DNA of 47,063 bases from Desulfobulbaceae bacterium (GCA_002868945.1 PKTX01000041.1:18344-65406); one strand, 5' to 3'. Positions 22,450 through 32,564 are shown, numbered from the stretch's first letter. The notes: generated from the sequence alone by a model not told the origin. Made by a program: numbers and translations.

Positions 22450-23631
22450 ATGTTGATTATTGATAGTGAAGCGTGTATTGGCTGCGGCCTCTGTGAGGAT
22501 AATTGTCCCTTTGACGCCATTCATGTGGAGAATGGCAAGGCCGTGGTCAATGATTCCTGTACCTTGTGCGGCACCTGCGTTGATCATTGCGAGGTGGAGG
22601 CCCTTTCCATTGAGCGTGATGAGGAGAGTATTGATCTCTCCGACTGGTCTGATATCTGGGTCTATGCCGAATATCGCCATGGCAAGATTGCCCAGGTAAC
22701 CAACGAGCTCCTTGGCGTGGGGAGGGAACTTGCCGCCCAGCGCGGTGTGAAGCTGGCGGCGGTGCTGCTCTGTGACAAGGCCGGGGATGCCCCGGGCCAG
22801 CTCATTGCCGCCGGTGCTGATATTGTCTACACCGTGGAGGATCCGGCCCTGGCGGATTTTACCGATGACGCCTATGGCAATGCCCTGGAAGATCTGGCCA
22901 GAAAACATAAGCCGGAGGTGATCCTGGCCGGTGCCACGGCCATTGGCCGTTCCTTTATCCCGCGGGTAGCCACCACCCTGGGCACCGGGCTCACGGCCGA
23001 CTGTACCAGTCTGACCATCGGCGAGGATGGTCATCTCCATCAGACCAGACCCGCCTTTGGCGGCAACATCATGGCCACCATCATGTGTCCCAAGCATCGG
23101 CCCCAGATGGCCACGGTGCGTCCCATGGTCATGAAGGCCAATACCCCTGATCCGGACCGCCGGGGTGAGGTGATTGCCGAGACCATTGCGCCGCAACGTT
23201 TGCAGTCCAGGACCAGGGTGGTACGGAGCGTCCTGGCCGAGGGTGAGCAGCTTAACCTGGGCGAGGCCGATGTGGTGGTCTCGGGCGGGCGTGGCCTTGA
23301 TACTCCCGAGGGCTTCAAGCTCGTCGAGGAGCTTGCCTCGCTGCTTGACGGCGCCGTGGGCGCCAGCCGCGCCGCTGTTGACAGCGGTTGGATCGGCTAC
23401 CCCCATCAGGTGGGCCAGACCGGTAAGACGGTGGCCTCAAAACTCTATGTCGCCTGTGGTATCTCCGGCGCCATCCAGCATGTTATCGGCATGAAGTCAT
23501 CGGAGACCATTGTCGCCATTAATCGAGACGCCAAGGCGCCCATCTTTGATGTGGCTGATTACGGTGTGGTGGGTGATCTGTTTGAGATCCTGCCGCGGGT
23601 CATTGCAAAACTCAAAGAGCGTCGGTCCTGA
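22450..23631 (+). CDS. etfA: Electron transfer flavoprotein alpha subunit fused to a 2[4Fe-4S] ferredoxin
   Basis: A 393-residue EtfA with an N-terminal bacterial ferredoxin domain. Eight cysteines in two groups, Cys9, 12, 15, 19 and Cys37, 40, 43, 47, can hold two [4Fe-4S] clusters; the second group ends C-E instead of the usual C-P. After about residue 65 the Etf alpha domain begins ([20 protein letters not shown]), and the FAD-binding C-terminal domain is complete: [33 protein letters not shown] (20 residues) and [22 protein letters not shown]. This is the layout of CarE-type Etf from Acetobacterium caffeyl-CoA reductase, which bifurcates electrons between ferredoxin and an enoyl-CoA. It sits 13 bases before fabG. 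Function with the upstream dehydrogenase is inferred. Confidence 0.93.
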   Translation: MLIIDSEACIGCGLCEDNCPFDAIHVENGKAVVNDSCTLCGTCVDHCEVEALSIERDEESIDLSDWSDIWVYAEYRHGKIAQVTNELLGVGRELAAQRGVKLAAVLLCDKAGDAPGQLIAAGADIVYTVEDPALADFTDDAYGNALEDLARKHKPEVILAGATAIGRSFIPRVATTLGTGLTADCTSLTIGEDGHLHQTRPAFGGNIMATIMCPKHRPQMATVRPMVMKANTPDPDRRGEVIAETIAPQRLQSRTRVVRSVLAEGEQLNLGEADVVVSGGRGLDTPEGFKLVEELASLLDGAVGASRAAVDSGWIGYPHQVGQTGKTVASKLYVACGISGAIQHVIGMKSSETIVAINRDAKAPIFDVADYGVVGDLFEILPRVIAKLKERRS

Positions 23632-23644
23632 TAAGGAGTCAGAT

Positions 23645-24391
23645 ATGGATTTAACAGGAAAGGTCGCCGTGGTAACCGGCGGCAGCCGTGGCATCGGCAA
23701 GGCAGTTTCTTTGCGCTTAGGTGGATTGGGGGCCACGGTGGTTATCAACTACGTCAGTCGGCCTGATGCCGCCCAAGAGACTGCCGACCAGGTCGTCAAG
23801 GCAGGCGGCAAGGCGGCCGTCTACCAGTTTAACGTTGCCGACAGTGCAGCCGTGGAGCATGCCTTTAAAAAGATTCTCGAAGATTACGGCCATATCGATA
23901 TACTGGTCAATAATGCCGGTATTACCCGCGACGGTCTCTTCATGAAGATGAAGGAGGAGGATTGGGATCTGGTGCTTGATACCAACCTCAAAGGGGCCTT
24001 TAACTGTATCAAGGCGGTCAATCGCCCCATGATGAAGCAGCGGGCAGGTTCCATTATCAATATAACCTCGGTCATCGGTTTTGCCGGCAATGCCGGCCAG
24101 GCCAATTATGCCGCGGCCAAGGCCGGCCTTGTCGGACTTACCCGTTCTCTGGCCAAGGAGCTCGCCTCGCGTAACATCAGGGTGAATGGTGTGGCGCCCG
24201 GCTATATTGATACCGATATGACCAGGGATCTGGCTGATTCGGTAAAAGAGATAATTTTAAACGAGATTCCCATGAAATCCATGGGCTCGGCGGATGACGT
24301 AGCCGCGGCTGTCGCCTTTCTGGCCTCAGACGAGGCGCGCTATATCACCGGCCAGTTTATTCATGTGAATGGTGGGATGTTCATGGGCTAA
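23645..24391 (+). CDS. fabG: 3-oxoacyl-ACP reductase
   Basis: A 248-residue short-chain dehydrogenase that reduces beta-ketoacyl-ACP with NADPH. The Rossmann glycine motif is TGGSRGIG (11-18), the structural NNAG is at 89-92, and the catalytic set is Asn114, Ser142, Tyr155 and Lys159 (in NYAAAKAGL). The segment RNIRVNGVAPGYIDTDMT and the C-terminal YITGQFIHVNGGMFMG are typical FabG. ATG at 23645 has AAGGAG seven bases upstream; a longer frame from 23510 overlaps etfA and is not used. Its TAA stop directly abuts the left end of a type B repeat, which separates it from acpP. Confidence 0.95.
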   Translation: MDLTGKVAVVTGGSRGIGKAVSLRLGGLGATVVINYVSRPDAAQETADQVVKAGGKAAVYQFNVADSAAVEHAFKKILEDYGHIDILVNNAGITRDGLFMKMKEEDWDLVLDTNLKGAFNCIKAVNRPMMKQRAGSIINITSVIGFAGNAGQANYAAAKAGLVGLTRSLAKELASRNIRVNGVAPGYIDTDMTRDLADSVKEIILNEIPMKSMGSADDVAAAVAFLASDEARYITGQFIHVNGGMFMG

Positions 24392-24558
24392 TGTCAGTCC
24401 CTAAATGGTCTTTTTTTGTTCGATCTCTGTGTCTTACTCAAAAAATAATGCTCGAAGGTAAGCGAAACGAAGTGGAGACTCCGATATTGCTATATTCCTC
24501 CGCTTATTTTTTTCGCACTCCTTGATCTCGAACAAAAATCCTCATTTATGGACAGACA
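24392..24558. repeat. Type B palindromic repeat between fabG and acpP
   Basis: About 167 bases with imperfect inverted ends. Left: TGTCAGTCCCTAAATGGTC then a T-run and GTTCGATC. Right, read in reverse: TGTCTGTCCATAAATGAGG then a T-run and GTTCGAGATC. The interior has AGGTAAGCGA and GGAGACTCCG, a degenerate copy of the module shared by types A and C. It begins on the base after the fabG stop codon. Confidence 0.8.
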
Positions 24559-24582
24559 CCTTGGAAAAAACAAATCTGGTTA

Positions 24583-24611
24583 TTGTCTGATCTGAAAATT
24601 TAAAGTAACAT
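24583..24611 (+). promoter_or_regulatory. Candidate promoter for acpP
   Basis: TTGTCT (24583-24588), a 17-base spacer, then TAACAT (24606-24611). Transcription would start about 43 bases before the acpP ATG. A private promoter makes sense because the type B repeat separates acpP from fabG and ACP is needed in large amounts. Confidence 0.5.
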
Positions 24612-24660
24612 CGGCTCTTTCCAGTCGACCTATAAGACATCTATCTAAGGAGAACTTATT

Positions 24661-24888
24661 ATGTCTGTTGAAGAGAAACTTATTGATATTATTGCAGAAC
24701 AGCTGAGCGTGGACAAGGACAAGGTTGTGCCTTCCGCTTCTTTTGTCGATGATCTCGGTGCTGATTCCCTGGATCTGGTTGAGCTGATCATGGCCATGGA
24801 AGAGGCCTTTGACACCGAAATCCCGGATGAGGTTGCTGAAAAGATAACCACTGTTCAGGCTGCTATTGAACATATCCAGAAGTTATAG
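24661..24888 (+). CDS. acpP: Acyl carrier protein
   Basis: A 75-residue ACP, acidic, with the phosphopantetheine serine at Ser36 in [19 protein letters not shown] (19 residues). The three main helices and the usual length are intact. It carries growing acyl chains for FabH, FabG and FabF encoded around it. AAGGAG lies about eight bases before ATG. A stem-loop with a short T-run between acpP and fabF (24941-24982) probably lowers downstream transcription so that ACP is made in excess. Confidence 0.97.
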   Translation: MSVEEKLIDIIAEQLSVDKDKVVPSASFVDDLGADSLDLVELIMAMEEAFDTEIPDEVAEKITTVQAAIEHIQKL

Positions 24889-24940
24889 AGGGTCCCGGCT
24901 TCTGTCGGATTTATCTATTAATGCCGGTGGAATGACTGTT

Positions 24941-24982
24941 ACGCCTTATCCATGCCATTACGATGGCACGGTAAGGCGTTTT
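24941..24982 (+). terminator. Stem-loop between acpP and fabF
   Basis: ACGCCTTA pairs with TAAGGCGT and TGCCAT with ATGGCA around a TACG loop, with a small bulge between; TTTT follows. It looks like a partial terminator or attenuator that lets fabF be read at a lower level than acpP. Confidence 0.65.
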
Positions 24983-25049
24983 CTGCCGTTTTAGCAGGGG
25001 AAAATCCGCAGTAAGAGAGTTGACTATTGCCTTTTAGAAGAGGGATATT

Positions 25050-26291
25050 ATGGCGCGTAGAGTTGTGGTCACCGGTGTCGGCCTGGTTACTCCGGTTGGA
25101 ACGGGAGTGGCGAAAACATGGGAAGGGTTGTGCGCCGGAAAGTCGGGTGTCGGTCCCATTAGCCGTTTTGATGCCAGCGATTTTGCCGTGCAGATTGCGG
25201 CCGAGGTAAAGGACTTTAATGTCGAGGATTATATGGAGGCCAAGGAGGCCAAGCACCTTGACCTCTTTGTCCAGTATGCCCTGGCTGCGGCACAGATGGC
25301 CCTGGATGACTCCGGCTTTACGGTCACGGAAGAAAACGCCAGTCGGGTGGGTACCATCGTCGGCTGTGGTCTGGGCGGCCTGCCCACCATTGAAAAATAT
25401 CATAAGATCTACTTGGAACGGGGCCCCAAGCGCATAACCCCCTTCTTCATTCCCATGGTTATCCCCAATATGGGGGCGGGTCAGATTTCCATCTTTCACA
25501 AGACCAAGGGACCCAACATGTCCACCACCACGGCATGTGCCGCAGGTACCCATGCCGTGGGCGAGGCGTATCGTTCCATTGCCGCCGGCTATTGCGATGT
25601 CGCCTTTACCGGCGGCAGCGAATCGGTGATCTGCCCCCTGGCCGTGGGCGGTTTCAACTCCATGAAGGCCCTCTCCAAACGCAATGACGAGCCGGAACGC
25701 GCCTCCCGGCCCTTTGACCGGGACCGGAACGGTTTTATCATTGCCGAGGGTGGCGGCATCCTCATCCTGGAAGAGCTGGAGCATGCCCGGGCTCGAGGCG
25801 CCAAGATATACGCCGAGATGGCTGGTTACGGCCTTTCCGGTGATGGCTATCATATTGCCGCGCCGCCCGAGAATGGCAACGGTGCGGTGCGCTGTATGGA
25901 GATGGCCCTGCATGATGCGGGCATGAACCCTGCCGATATCGATTATATCAATGCCCACGGTACCTCTACTCCCTTGAATGATGTGGTGGAGACCCGGGCC
26001 ATTAAGACGGTGTTCGGTGACCATGCCCGCCACCTTGCCATCAGCTCCACCAAGTCGATGACCGGCCATATGCTGGGTGGTGCCGGTGGTATTGAGGCGG
26101 TTTTCACGGCCCTGAGCCTCCACCATCAGGTGGCGCCGCCCACCGCCAATCTGGAGAATCCGGATCCGGAGTGCGACCTTGATTATATTCCGGGCAGTGC
26201 CCGCCAAATGAAGATTCGGGCCGCCCTGTCCAACTCCTTTGGCTTCGGCGGCACCAATGCCGTCATTATCATGAAACGTTTCGAGGGTTGA
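25050..26291 (+). CDS. fabF: Beta-ketoacyl-ACP synthase II
   Basis: A 413-residue KAS II that elongates acyl-ACP with malonyl-ACP. The catalytic residues are Cys163 in TTTACAAGTHA, His303 in NAHGTSTPLND and His340 in STKSMTGHMLG, with Lys335 also present. Length and start (MARRVVVTGVGLVTPVG) match the family. It follows acpP after 161 bases containing a stem-loop, and is followed five bases later by rpiB, so it links the lipid genes to the following central-metabolism genes in one long unit. Confidence 0.96.
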   Translation: MARRVVVTGVGLVTPVGTGVAKTWEGLCAGKSGVGPISRFDASDFAVQIAAEVKDFNVEDYMEAKEAKHLDLFVQYALAAAQMALDDSGFTVTEENASRVGTIVGCGLGGLPTIEKYHKIYLERGPKRITPFFIPMVIPNMGAGQISIFHKTKGPNMSTTTACAAGTHAVGEAYRSIAAGYCDVAFTGGSESVICPLAVGGFNSMKALSKRNDEPERASRPFDRDRNGFIIAEGGGILILEELEHARARGAKIYAEMAGYGLSGDGYHIAAPPENGNGAVRCMEMALHDAGMNPADIDYINAHGTSTPLNDVVETRAIKTVFGDHARHLAISSTKSMTGHMLGGAGGIEAVFTALSLHHQVAPPTANLENPDPECDLDYIPGSARQMKIRAALSNSFGFGGTNAVIIMKRFEG

Positions 26292-26295
26292 TGCT

Positions 26296-26721
26296 GTGAA
26301 AATTGCAATAGGATGTGACCACGGCGGTGTTGCCCTCAAAGAGGAAGTTGTCGCACTGCTGAAGGAGATGGGCCATCAGGTGGAAAATCTCGGCACCGAT
26401 TCGCCGCTCTCCGTCAATTACCCGGAATTTGCCGAGGCGGTTTGTGCCAAGATCACCGATGGCGGCTGTGAGCGCGGCATCTTGATCTGCGGCACGGGCA
26501 TCGGCATGTCCATGGCCGCCAACCGCCACCGTGAGATCCGCGCCGCCCTCTGTCATGAGCTCTACACGGCGCGCATGAGTCGTGAACATAATGATGCCAA
26601 TGTTCTTTGTCTCGGGGCCCGGGTCATCGGTCCGGGGCTGGCTTTGGAGGTGGTGAAGACCTGGCTGGAGACCGAATTCGGCGGTGGCCGGCATTTGACC
26701 AGAATAGAGATGTTTTCTTAA
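26296..26721 (+). CDS. rpiB: Ribose-5-phosphate isomerase B
   Basis: A 141-residue RpiB/LacAB-family isomerase that interconverts ribose-5-phosphate and ribulose-5-phosphate. Motifs: IAIGCDHGGVALKE at the start, the active-site cysteine in ILICGTGIGMSMAANRHREI (20 residues), and REHNDANVLCLGARVIG near 95-111. Start is GTG at 26296, four bases after the fabF stop. Ribulose-5-phosphate is the second substrate of riboflavin synthesis (the RibB half of RibBA), encoded five kilobases downstream, so its presence near rib genes may be meaningful. The C-terminus (HLTRIEMFS) is typical. Confidence 0.95.
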   Translation: MKIAIGCDHGGVALKEEVVALLKEMGHQVENLGTDSPLSVNYPEFAEAVCAKITDGGCERGILICGTGIGMSMAANRHREIRAALCHELYTARMSREHNDANVLCLGARVIGPGLALEVVKTWLETEFGGGRHLTRIEMFS

Positions 26722-26818
26722 AAAACTAATAAAGAGAACAGCAACGAAAAGAAGTGCGGAGACGAATCCCGCATTTTGACTTTTTGCCGCCTCATTACCT
26801 ACTATGCATTGATTCCCC

Positions 26819-28067
<1,249 letters not shown>

Positions 28068-28078
<11 letters not shown>

Positions 28079-28535
28079 GACGGCAGAGCAAAAGCGGCCC
28101 TCCTGGCATGAATACTTTCTCTCCATCACCGAGCATGTAGCGCAGCGCTCCACCTGCACGCGCCGCAAGGTGGGGGCCATTATTGTTCGGGACAAAAGGA
28201 TTATCGCCACCGGCTATAATGGCGTGCCGGCCGGTATCCGTCACTGTGATATGGTGGGTTGCCTGCGTGACGAGCTGCAGGTTCCCTCCGGCGAGCGCCA
28301 TGAGCTGTGCCGGGGACTCCATGCCGAACAGAACGCCATTGTCCAGGCCTCCACCCTTGGCGTCTCCATTGAAGGAGCGAGCCTCTACTGCACCAATATG
28401 CCCTGTTCCATCTGCAGTAAGATGCTCATTAATGCCAAAATTAGAACCATTTATTACGTGCATGGCTATCCTGATCCCCTGGCCGACGAGATGCTGGCCG
28501 AGGCCGGCATCAAGGTGGTAAAACTTGCTTCATGA
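28068..28535 (+). CDS. dCMP deaminase family protein
   Basis: A 155-residue zinc-dependent deaminase of the dCMP deaminase/ComEB group. The zinc site is His85-x-Glu87 in GLHAEQNAI and Cys113/Cys116 in MPCSICSKM, with the proton-shuttling glutamate kept. [14 protein letters not shown] and [15 protein letters not shown] are the usual N-terminal motifs. It should turn dCMP into dUMP for thymidylate synthesis. It overlaps glyA by 11 bases (ATG at 28068), so the two are coupled, and nrdR follows, grouping deoxynucleotide supply genes. No membrane or DNA-uptake feature is seen, so the competence name comEB would mislead. Confidence 0.92.
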
Positions 28536-28554
28536 CCCGGCCGACATGTAGGAA

Positions 28555-28604
28555 ATGAAAGTGTCGGGCCCCTGGCGCCAGACCTTTTTTTTGGTCACTT
28601 TCAT
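28555..28604. other. Inverted repeat upstream of nrdR
   Basis: Perfect nine-base arms, ATGAAAGTG (28555-28563) and CACTTTCAT (28596-28604), with an inner GACC/GGTC stem around eight T. It sits between the deaminase and nrdR. It does not match the NrdR box pattern I know (ACACWATATW-like). It may be a processing hairpin or a terminator. Confidence 0.45.
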
Positions 28605-28642
28605 ATAAAAAATCTGGAAGCGAGAGCAGCGAGGAATAACCC

Positions 28643-29116
28643 ATGAAATGCCCATACTGCGGTCACCTGGAAAACAAGGTGGTGGATTCACGTCTCAATA
28701 AGGAATATACCATCACCAGACGGCGCCGGAAGTGTGAGGCGTGTGAGCGGCGCTTTACCACCTATGAACGGCTTGAGGTCACCATGCCCATGCTGATCAA
28801 AAAGGATGGTCGCCGCGAAACGTGGGAACGGAACAAGGTGGTGGATGGTCTGAAAAAGGCGTGCGAGAAGCGACCGGTCTCCATGAGCGAGATTGAAGAG
28901 TTTGTTGACGGCCTGGAGCGGGATCTGCAGGACATGGGGGAGAGGGAGATTCCGGTGAAGCTGGTGGGGGCCCGGATCATGGATGGTCTGCGCAACCTCG
29001 ACGAGGTGGCCTACGTACGCTTTGCCTCTGTCTATCGCCAGTTCAAGGATCTCAATGAGTTTATGGACGAGCTCAAGGGCTTGCTCGGGGCCCAGGAAGA
29101 TGAAATCCCCAACTGA
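28643..29116 (+). CDS. nrdR: Transcriptional repressor NrdR
   Basis: A 157-residue repressor of ribonucleotide reductase genes. The zinc ribbon cysteines are Cys3, Cys6, Cys31 and Cys34 (MKCPYCGH and [14 protein letters not shown]), with [16 protein letters not shown] between them. The ATP-cone domain follows ([20 protein letters not shown], 20 residues, then [26 protein letters not shown] in two parts). It senses the ATP/dATP balance. ATG is preceded by GAGG about twelve bases upstream. The last 17 bases overlap ribD. Its place between pyrimidine and riboflavin genes is as in many Proteobacteria. Confidence 0.97.
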   Translation: MKCPYCGHLENKVVDSRLNKEYTITRRRRKCEACERRFTTYERLEVTMPMLIKKDGRRETWERNKVVDGLKKACEKRPVSMSEIEEFVDGLERDLQDMGEREIPVKLVGARIMDGLRNLDEVAYVRFASVYRQFKDLNEFMDELKGLLGAQEDEIPN

Positions 29117-30206
29117 GCAGGACCTGCCCTATATGCGGCAGGCCCTGAGATTGGCCAAAAGGGCCCTGGGCCGCACCTCCCCCAATCCTCTGGTCGGTGC
29201 CGTGGTGGTCAAAAACGGCACGATTGTCGGCCAGGGCTATCACAAGAAGGCGGGCACCCCGCATGCCGAGATCCATGCCCTGCGCAGTGCAGGCAAGCGG
29301 GCTGCGGGCGCCACCATCTATGTTACCCTGGAACCGTGCAATCACACCGGCAAGACGCCGCCCTGCACCGAGGCCATTCTCCGGGCCGGTATCAGCCGGG
29401 TGGTGGTGGGCATGGTGGATCCCAACCCCCTGGTGGCGGGCAGCGGTTGCCGCTATCTGGAGAGTCGGGGGGTGGAGGTGGCCGGCGAACTGCTCGCTGA
29501 GGAGTGCCGGGCCATTAATCGTCCCTTTATCAAGCATATCACCACCGGTCTGCCCTGGGTGATCATGAAGGCCGGTTGCAGCTTGGATGGCCGTATTGCC
29601 GCGCCTGACGGCCGCTGTGCCTGGATAACCGGGGAAGAGTCCCGTCGGGAGGTGCATCGCTTGCGCGATCGGGTGGATGCCATTCTGGTGGGGGTAGAGA
29701 CGGCCATCAATGACAATCCCTCGCTTACCACCAGATTGCCCGGCCGGAAGGGCCGGGATCCGCTACGGCTTGTCCTTGATTCATCGCTGCGGCTGCCCCC
29801 CCAATCGAACATGCTGCATCAGGATTCGGCTGCGACCACCTGGATTTTTTGCAGCGAGCGGGCGGCAGGCGCCAGGCGTACGGCCCTGGAAGAGGCGGGG
29901 GCACGGGTTCTTTCCGTACCGGAAAAAGAGGGCAGGCTCAATATCCATGAGGTGCTTGTCCGACTGGGCAAAGAGGGGATTAACAGCCTGCTGGTCGAGG
30001 GCGGCAGTGGTGTGCATACCTCCTTTCTGCGGGAAGGGCTGGTGGATCAGGTCAGCCTCTTTATGGCGCCGCTTTTTCTGGGCAGCCGCTCCATCCCACT
30101 GGTGGGTGATCTGGCCGTATCCGATGTCGGTGAGGGCCGCCGCTTCCAGATGAGTCGGTGCAAACGTTTTGGCAGTGACGTTCTGGTAGAGGGATTTTTC
30201 AGTTGA
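29100..30206 (+). CDS. ribD: Bifunctional riboflavin deaminase/reductase RibD
   Basis: A 368-residue enzyme for two consecutive steps of riboflavin synthesis. The N-terminal deaminase has its zinc site at His55-x-Glu57 (TPHAEIHAL) and Cys80/Cys89 ([17 protein letters not shown]). The C-terminal reductase starts near 150 ([15 protein letters not shown]) with the NADPH-binding region [18 protein letters not shown] and the late motif [17 protein letters not shown] at 29100 has AGGAAG immediately before it and overlaps nrdR by 17 bases; longer frames upstream belong to the nrdR region. Length is as usual. Confidence 0.95.
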   Translation: MKSPTEQDLPYMRQALRLAKRALGRTSPNPLVGAVVVKNGTIVGQGYHKKAGTPHAEIHALRSAGKRAAGATIYVTLEPCNHTGKTPPCTEAILRAGISRVVVGMVDPNPLVAGSGCRYLESRGVEVAGELLAEECRAINRPFIKHITTGLPWVIMKAGCSLDGRIAAPDGRCAWITGEESRREVHRLRDRVDAILVGVETAINDNPSLTTRLPGRKGRDPLRLVLDSSLRLPPQSNMLHQDSAATTWIFCSERAAGARRTALEEAGARVLSVPEKEGRLNIHEVLVRLGKEGINSLLVEGGSGVHTSFLREGLVDQVSLFMAPLFLGSRSIPLVGDLAVSDVGEGRRFQMSRCKRFGSDVLVEGFFS

Positions 30207-30296
30207 TAGCCAGGTTTCTCTCTGGCCCGGTAGAGACTGGTGCTGGGCAGAGAGGGGTTCAGGCAGGGGCACAAAAGAGCCCCGGGCAGGGAAAAA

Positions 30297-30956
30297 ATGT
30301 TTACAGGTATCATCCAAGGCAAGGGGCGCCTTCTTGAAAAAAGGCCCAGTGGCGGCGGCATGCTCTTTATGATAGAGGCGGATTTTGATTTGCTTGAGCC
30401 GCAGGAGGGGGAGTCGATCGCCTGCAATGGTGTCTGTCTCACCGCCAAGGAAATTCAGGGGCGCCGCTTTACCGTGGATGTGTCGCCCGAGAGCCTGACC
30501 CGGACAAATTTAGGAGAAAAGGCTGCCGGCTCTTTACTAAACCTGGAACGTGCCTTACGGTTAAGCGATCGCCTGGGCGGCCACCTGGTCAGCGGCCATG
30601 TGGATGGCGTGGCCCGGGTTCTGTCCCGTCGGCCCGAGGGAGACTTTGTCCGCTTTGTCTTCACCATTCCGGCCGGATGTGGTCGCTATATTATTGAAAA
30701 GGGATCCATTACCATTGACGGCATCAGCCTGACGGTAAACGGTTGCGACGCCTCCTCCTTTACTGTCGCCATTATCCCCCACACCCTGGAAGTGACCAGC
30801 CTGGGGAGCCTGCAGCCCGGCACCGAGGTGAATATCGAGGTGGATCTCATCGGCAAGTATGTTGAAAAACTACTCTCTGTTCAGGAGAAGGAGGGTAGTG
30901 ATACCAGTGGCGGTATTAATCCGGCCTTTCTGGCGGAAAACGGTTTTTTGAAATAA
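30297..30956 (+). CDS. ribE: Riboflavin synthase alpha chain
   Basis: A 219-residue riboflavin synthase with the characteristic two tandem lumazine-binding barrels: MFTGIIQGKGRLLEKRP at the start of the first, and the second beginning near LGGHLVSGHVDGVARVLSR (about 99-117). CNGVCLTAKEI and INGISLTV-like DGISLTVNGCDASSFTVAI show the repeated core. It dismutates two lumazines to riboflavin. ATG at 30297 gives the canonical N-terminus; earlier in-frame sequence is spacer. The 90 bases before it hold no FMN riboswitch. The 387-base gap after it is filled by two repeats. Confidence 0.95.
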   Translation: MFTGIIQGKGRLLEKRPSGGGMLFMIEADFDLLEPQEGESIACNGVCLTAKEIQGRRFTVDVSPESLTRTNLGEKAAGSLLNLERALRLSDRLGGHLVSGHVDGVARVLSRRPEGDFVRFVFTIPAGCGRYIIEKGSITIDGISLTVNGCDASSFTVAIIPHTLEVTSLGSLQPGTEVNIEVDLIGKYVEKLLSVQEKEGSDTSGGINPAFLAENGFLK

Positions 30957-31019
30957 TAGTGTAGCTTTTCAGCACTGCAGCAGCCAGATGGCGTGTTGCT
31001 TGAAAGAGTTACCCAATAA

Positions 31020-31120
31020 GGCCATCTTGAATAATTGCTATTTCGGAGTCTCGCAGGCTCGCTTACCTGCTCGATGTTTTCGTTGCGACGAAAATAAAAT
31101 ATCTCATTATTCAAGATACC
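31020..31120. repeat. Type C palindromic element, short form
   Basis: A 101-base copy: left end GGCCATCTTGAATAATTGC, right end TTATTCAAGATACC. The CGGAGTCTCGCAGGCTCGC module is present once (31044-31068), so the right-hand module seen at 14546-14570 is missing here. It lies 63 bases after ribE. Confidence 0.82.
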
Positions 31121-31129
31121 CATAAGAAC

Positions 31130-31292
31130 TCAACTTTCCGACTTGTTGTATCTGGTTGATATTGTGTGTATTAATAGTGGCGTGGTAAGGTTTTTTTAAC
31201 ATGCCGGAATCCAGATATCAGAACGACAGATTTTTACGCTTTTCGTCTGTTTCCTGAGTTCTGAATTCTTGTTGAACCACTCGGAAAGTTGA
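31130..31292. repeat. Type D palindromic element before ribBA
   Basis: A 163-base stretch with inverted ends: TCAACTTTCCGACTTGTT at the left; TCAACTTTCCGAGTGGTT when the right end is read in reverse (two differences in 18). The inside is AT-rich and has no gene. Fragments (GTTTCCT, TTCTGA, GGAAAGTTGAA) recur in 5187-5300. With the type C copy it fills the 30957-31343 gap. Confidence 0.7.
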
Positions 31293-31343
31293 ATAAATAA
31301 GTACATCGCCTGTGCGGTGTCCGCAAATAGATAGGATGTTGTA

Positions 31344-32564
31344 ATGGCTGTAAGTTCCATAGAAGAGGCAATTGAGGATATCAGGGACGGCAAGATGGTG
31401 ATCCTGGTGGATGATGAGGACCGGGAAAACGAGGGTGATCTCTTTATGGCCGCCCAGATGGCCACTCCGGAAGCCATTAACTTTATGGCCACCCACGGCC
31501 GTGGGCTCATCTGCGTCACCCTGACGTCGGAGCAGCTGGAAAAGTTGAAGATCCCCATGATGGTGCGGGACAACACCTGTCCCTTTGAGACCGCCTTCAC
31601 GGTGTCGGTTGAGGCAAGAACAGGCGTTACTACGGGTATTTCAGCCGCAGATCGGGCCAGGACAATCCAGGTGGCGGCCAGTCCGGATGCCAAGCCCTCC
31701 GATCTGGTCAGTCCCGGCCATGTCTTTCCCCTGCGGGCCCGGCGCGGCGGCGTTCTGGTGCGCACCGGTCAGACCGAGGGCTCTGTTGATCTCTGTCGTC
31801 TGGCCGGCCTTACGCCGGCCGGGGTGATTTGCGAGATCATGAAGGATGACGGCACCATGGCCCGCATGCCGGATCTGGAGGTCTTTGCCCGGGAGCATGA
31901 CCTGAAGATCGTCACCATCGCCGATCTCATCGCCTACCGGATGCAAAAGGATACCCTGGTTCATCGTGATGCCGAGACCAAGATGCCCACCCGCTTTGGA
32001 GGTGAGTTCAAGGCCATTGTCTACGGCAATGATGTAGACGACTTTGAGCATGTCGCCCTTGTCAAGGGTGAGATTTCCGAGGATGAACCGGTGCTGGTGC
32101 GTGTCCATTCCGAGTGTCTCACCGGTGATGTCTTCGGCTCCATGCGCTGTGATTGCGGCAGCCAGCTTCATGCCGCCATGCAGATGGTCAACAAGGAGGG
32201 CCGGGGCGTTATTCTCTATATGCGGCAGGAGGGTCGTGGTATCGGCCTGGCCAATAAACTCAAGGCCTATGCCCTGCAGGATCAGGGCATGGACACTGTT
32301 GAGGCCAATCTGCAGCTCGGCTTCAAGCCCGACCTGCGTGATTACGGCATCGGCGCCCAGATACTCCGCGATCTCGGGGTGCGTAAGATGAAATTGATGA
32401 CCAATAATCCCAAAAAGATCGTGGGCCTGGAGGGCTATGGTATTGAGGTGGTTGACCGGGTTCCCATTGAGTCGGCGCCAGTACCGGAGAACTTGGGTTA
32501 TCTGCAGTGTAAACGCGATAAAATGGGGCACCTGTTGGAGATCAATGAGCCGCTTAACGATTGA
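31344..32564 (+). CDS. ribBA: Bifunctional DHBP synthase/GTP cyclohydrolase II
   Basis: A 406-residue RibBA. Residues 1-200 are 3,4-dihydroxy-2-butanone-4-phosphate synthase: the acidic active-site loop [11 protein letters not shown] (23-33) and [11 protein letters not shown] are intact, with [10 protein letters not shown] near 123-132. Residues 205-406 are GTP cyclohydrolase II with zinc ligands Cys258, Cys269 and Cys271 ([20 protein letters not shown], 20 residues), then [20 protein letters not shown] and the late [15 protein letters not shown]. Both halves thus look active. It supplies both precursors of riboflavin. A type D repeat ends about 50 bases upstream; ribH follows after 77 bases. 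Confidence 0.96.
   Translation: MAVSSIEEAIEDIRDGKMVILVDDEDRENEGDLFMAAQMATPEAINFMATHGRGLICVTLTSEQLEKLKIPMMVRDNTCPFETAFTVSVEARTGVTTGISAADRARTIQVAASPDAKPSDLVSPGHVFPLRARRGGVLVRTGQTEGSVDLCRLAGLTPAGVICEIMKDDGTMARMPDLEVFAREHDLKIVTIADLIAYRMQKDTLVHRDAETKMPTRFGGEFKAIVYGNDVDDFEHVALVKGEISEDEPVLVRVHSECLTGDVFGSMRCDCGSQLHAAMQMVNKEGRGVILYMRQEGRGIGLANKLKAYALQDQGMDTVEANLQLGFKPDLRDYGIGAQILRDLGVRKMKLMTNNPKKIVGLEGYGIEVVDRVPIESAPVPENLGYLQCKRDKMGHLLEINEPLND

Noticed and set aside
24939-26339. A 466-codon open frame on the minus strand
   Set aside because: It is antisense to fabF and shows low-complexity Gly/His content with no recognisable domain.
26722-26818. Possible glycine riboswitch before glyA
   Set aside because: The gap is only 97 bases and lacks the paired aptamer pattern; only a small stem is seen.
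28555-28604. NrdR operator near nrdR
   Set aside because: The inverted repeat does not match the NrdR box pattern, and no ribonucleotide reductase gene is adjacent.
30207-30296. Possible FMN riboswitch before the riboflavin genes
   Set aside because: I looked for the conserved RFN core (AGGGGCAGG...CCGACCGGCGGT) here and before ribD and ribBA. Only a short GGCAGGG-like string is present, without the rest.
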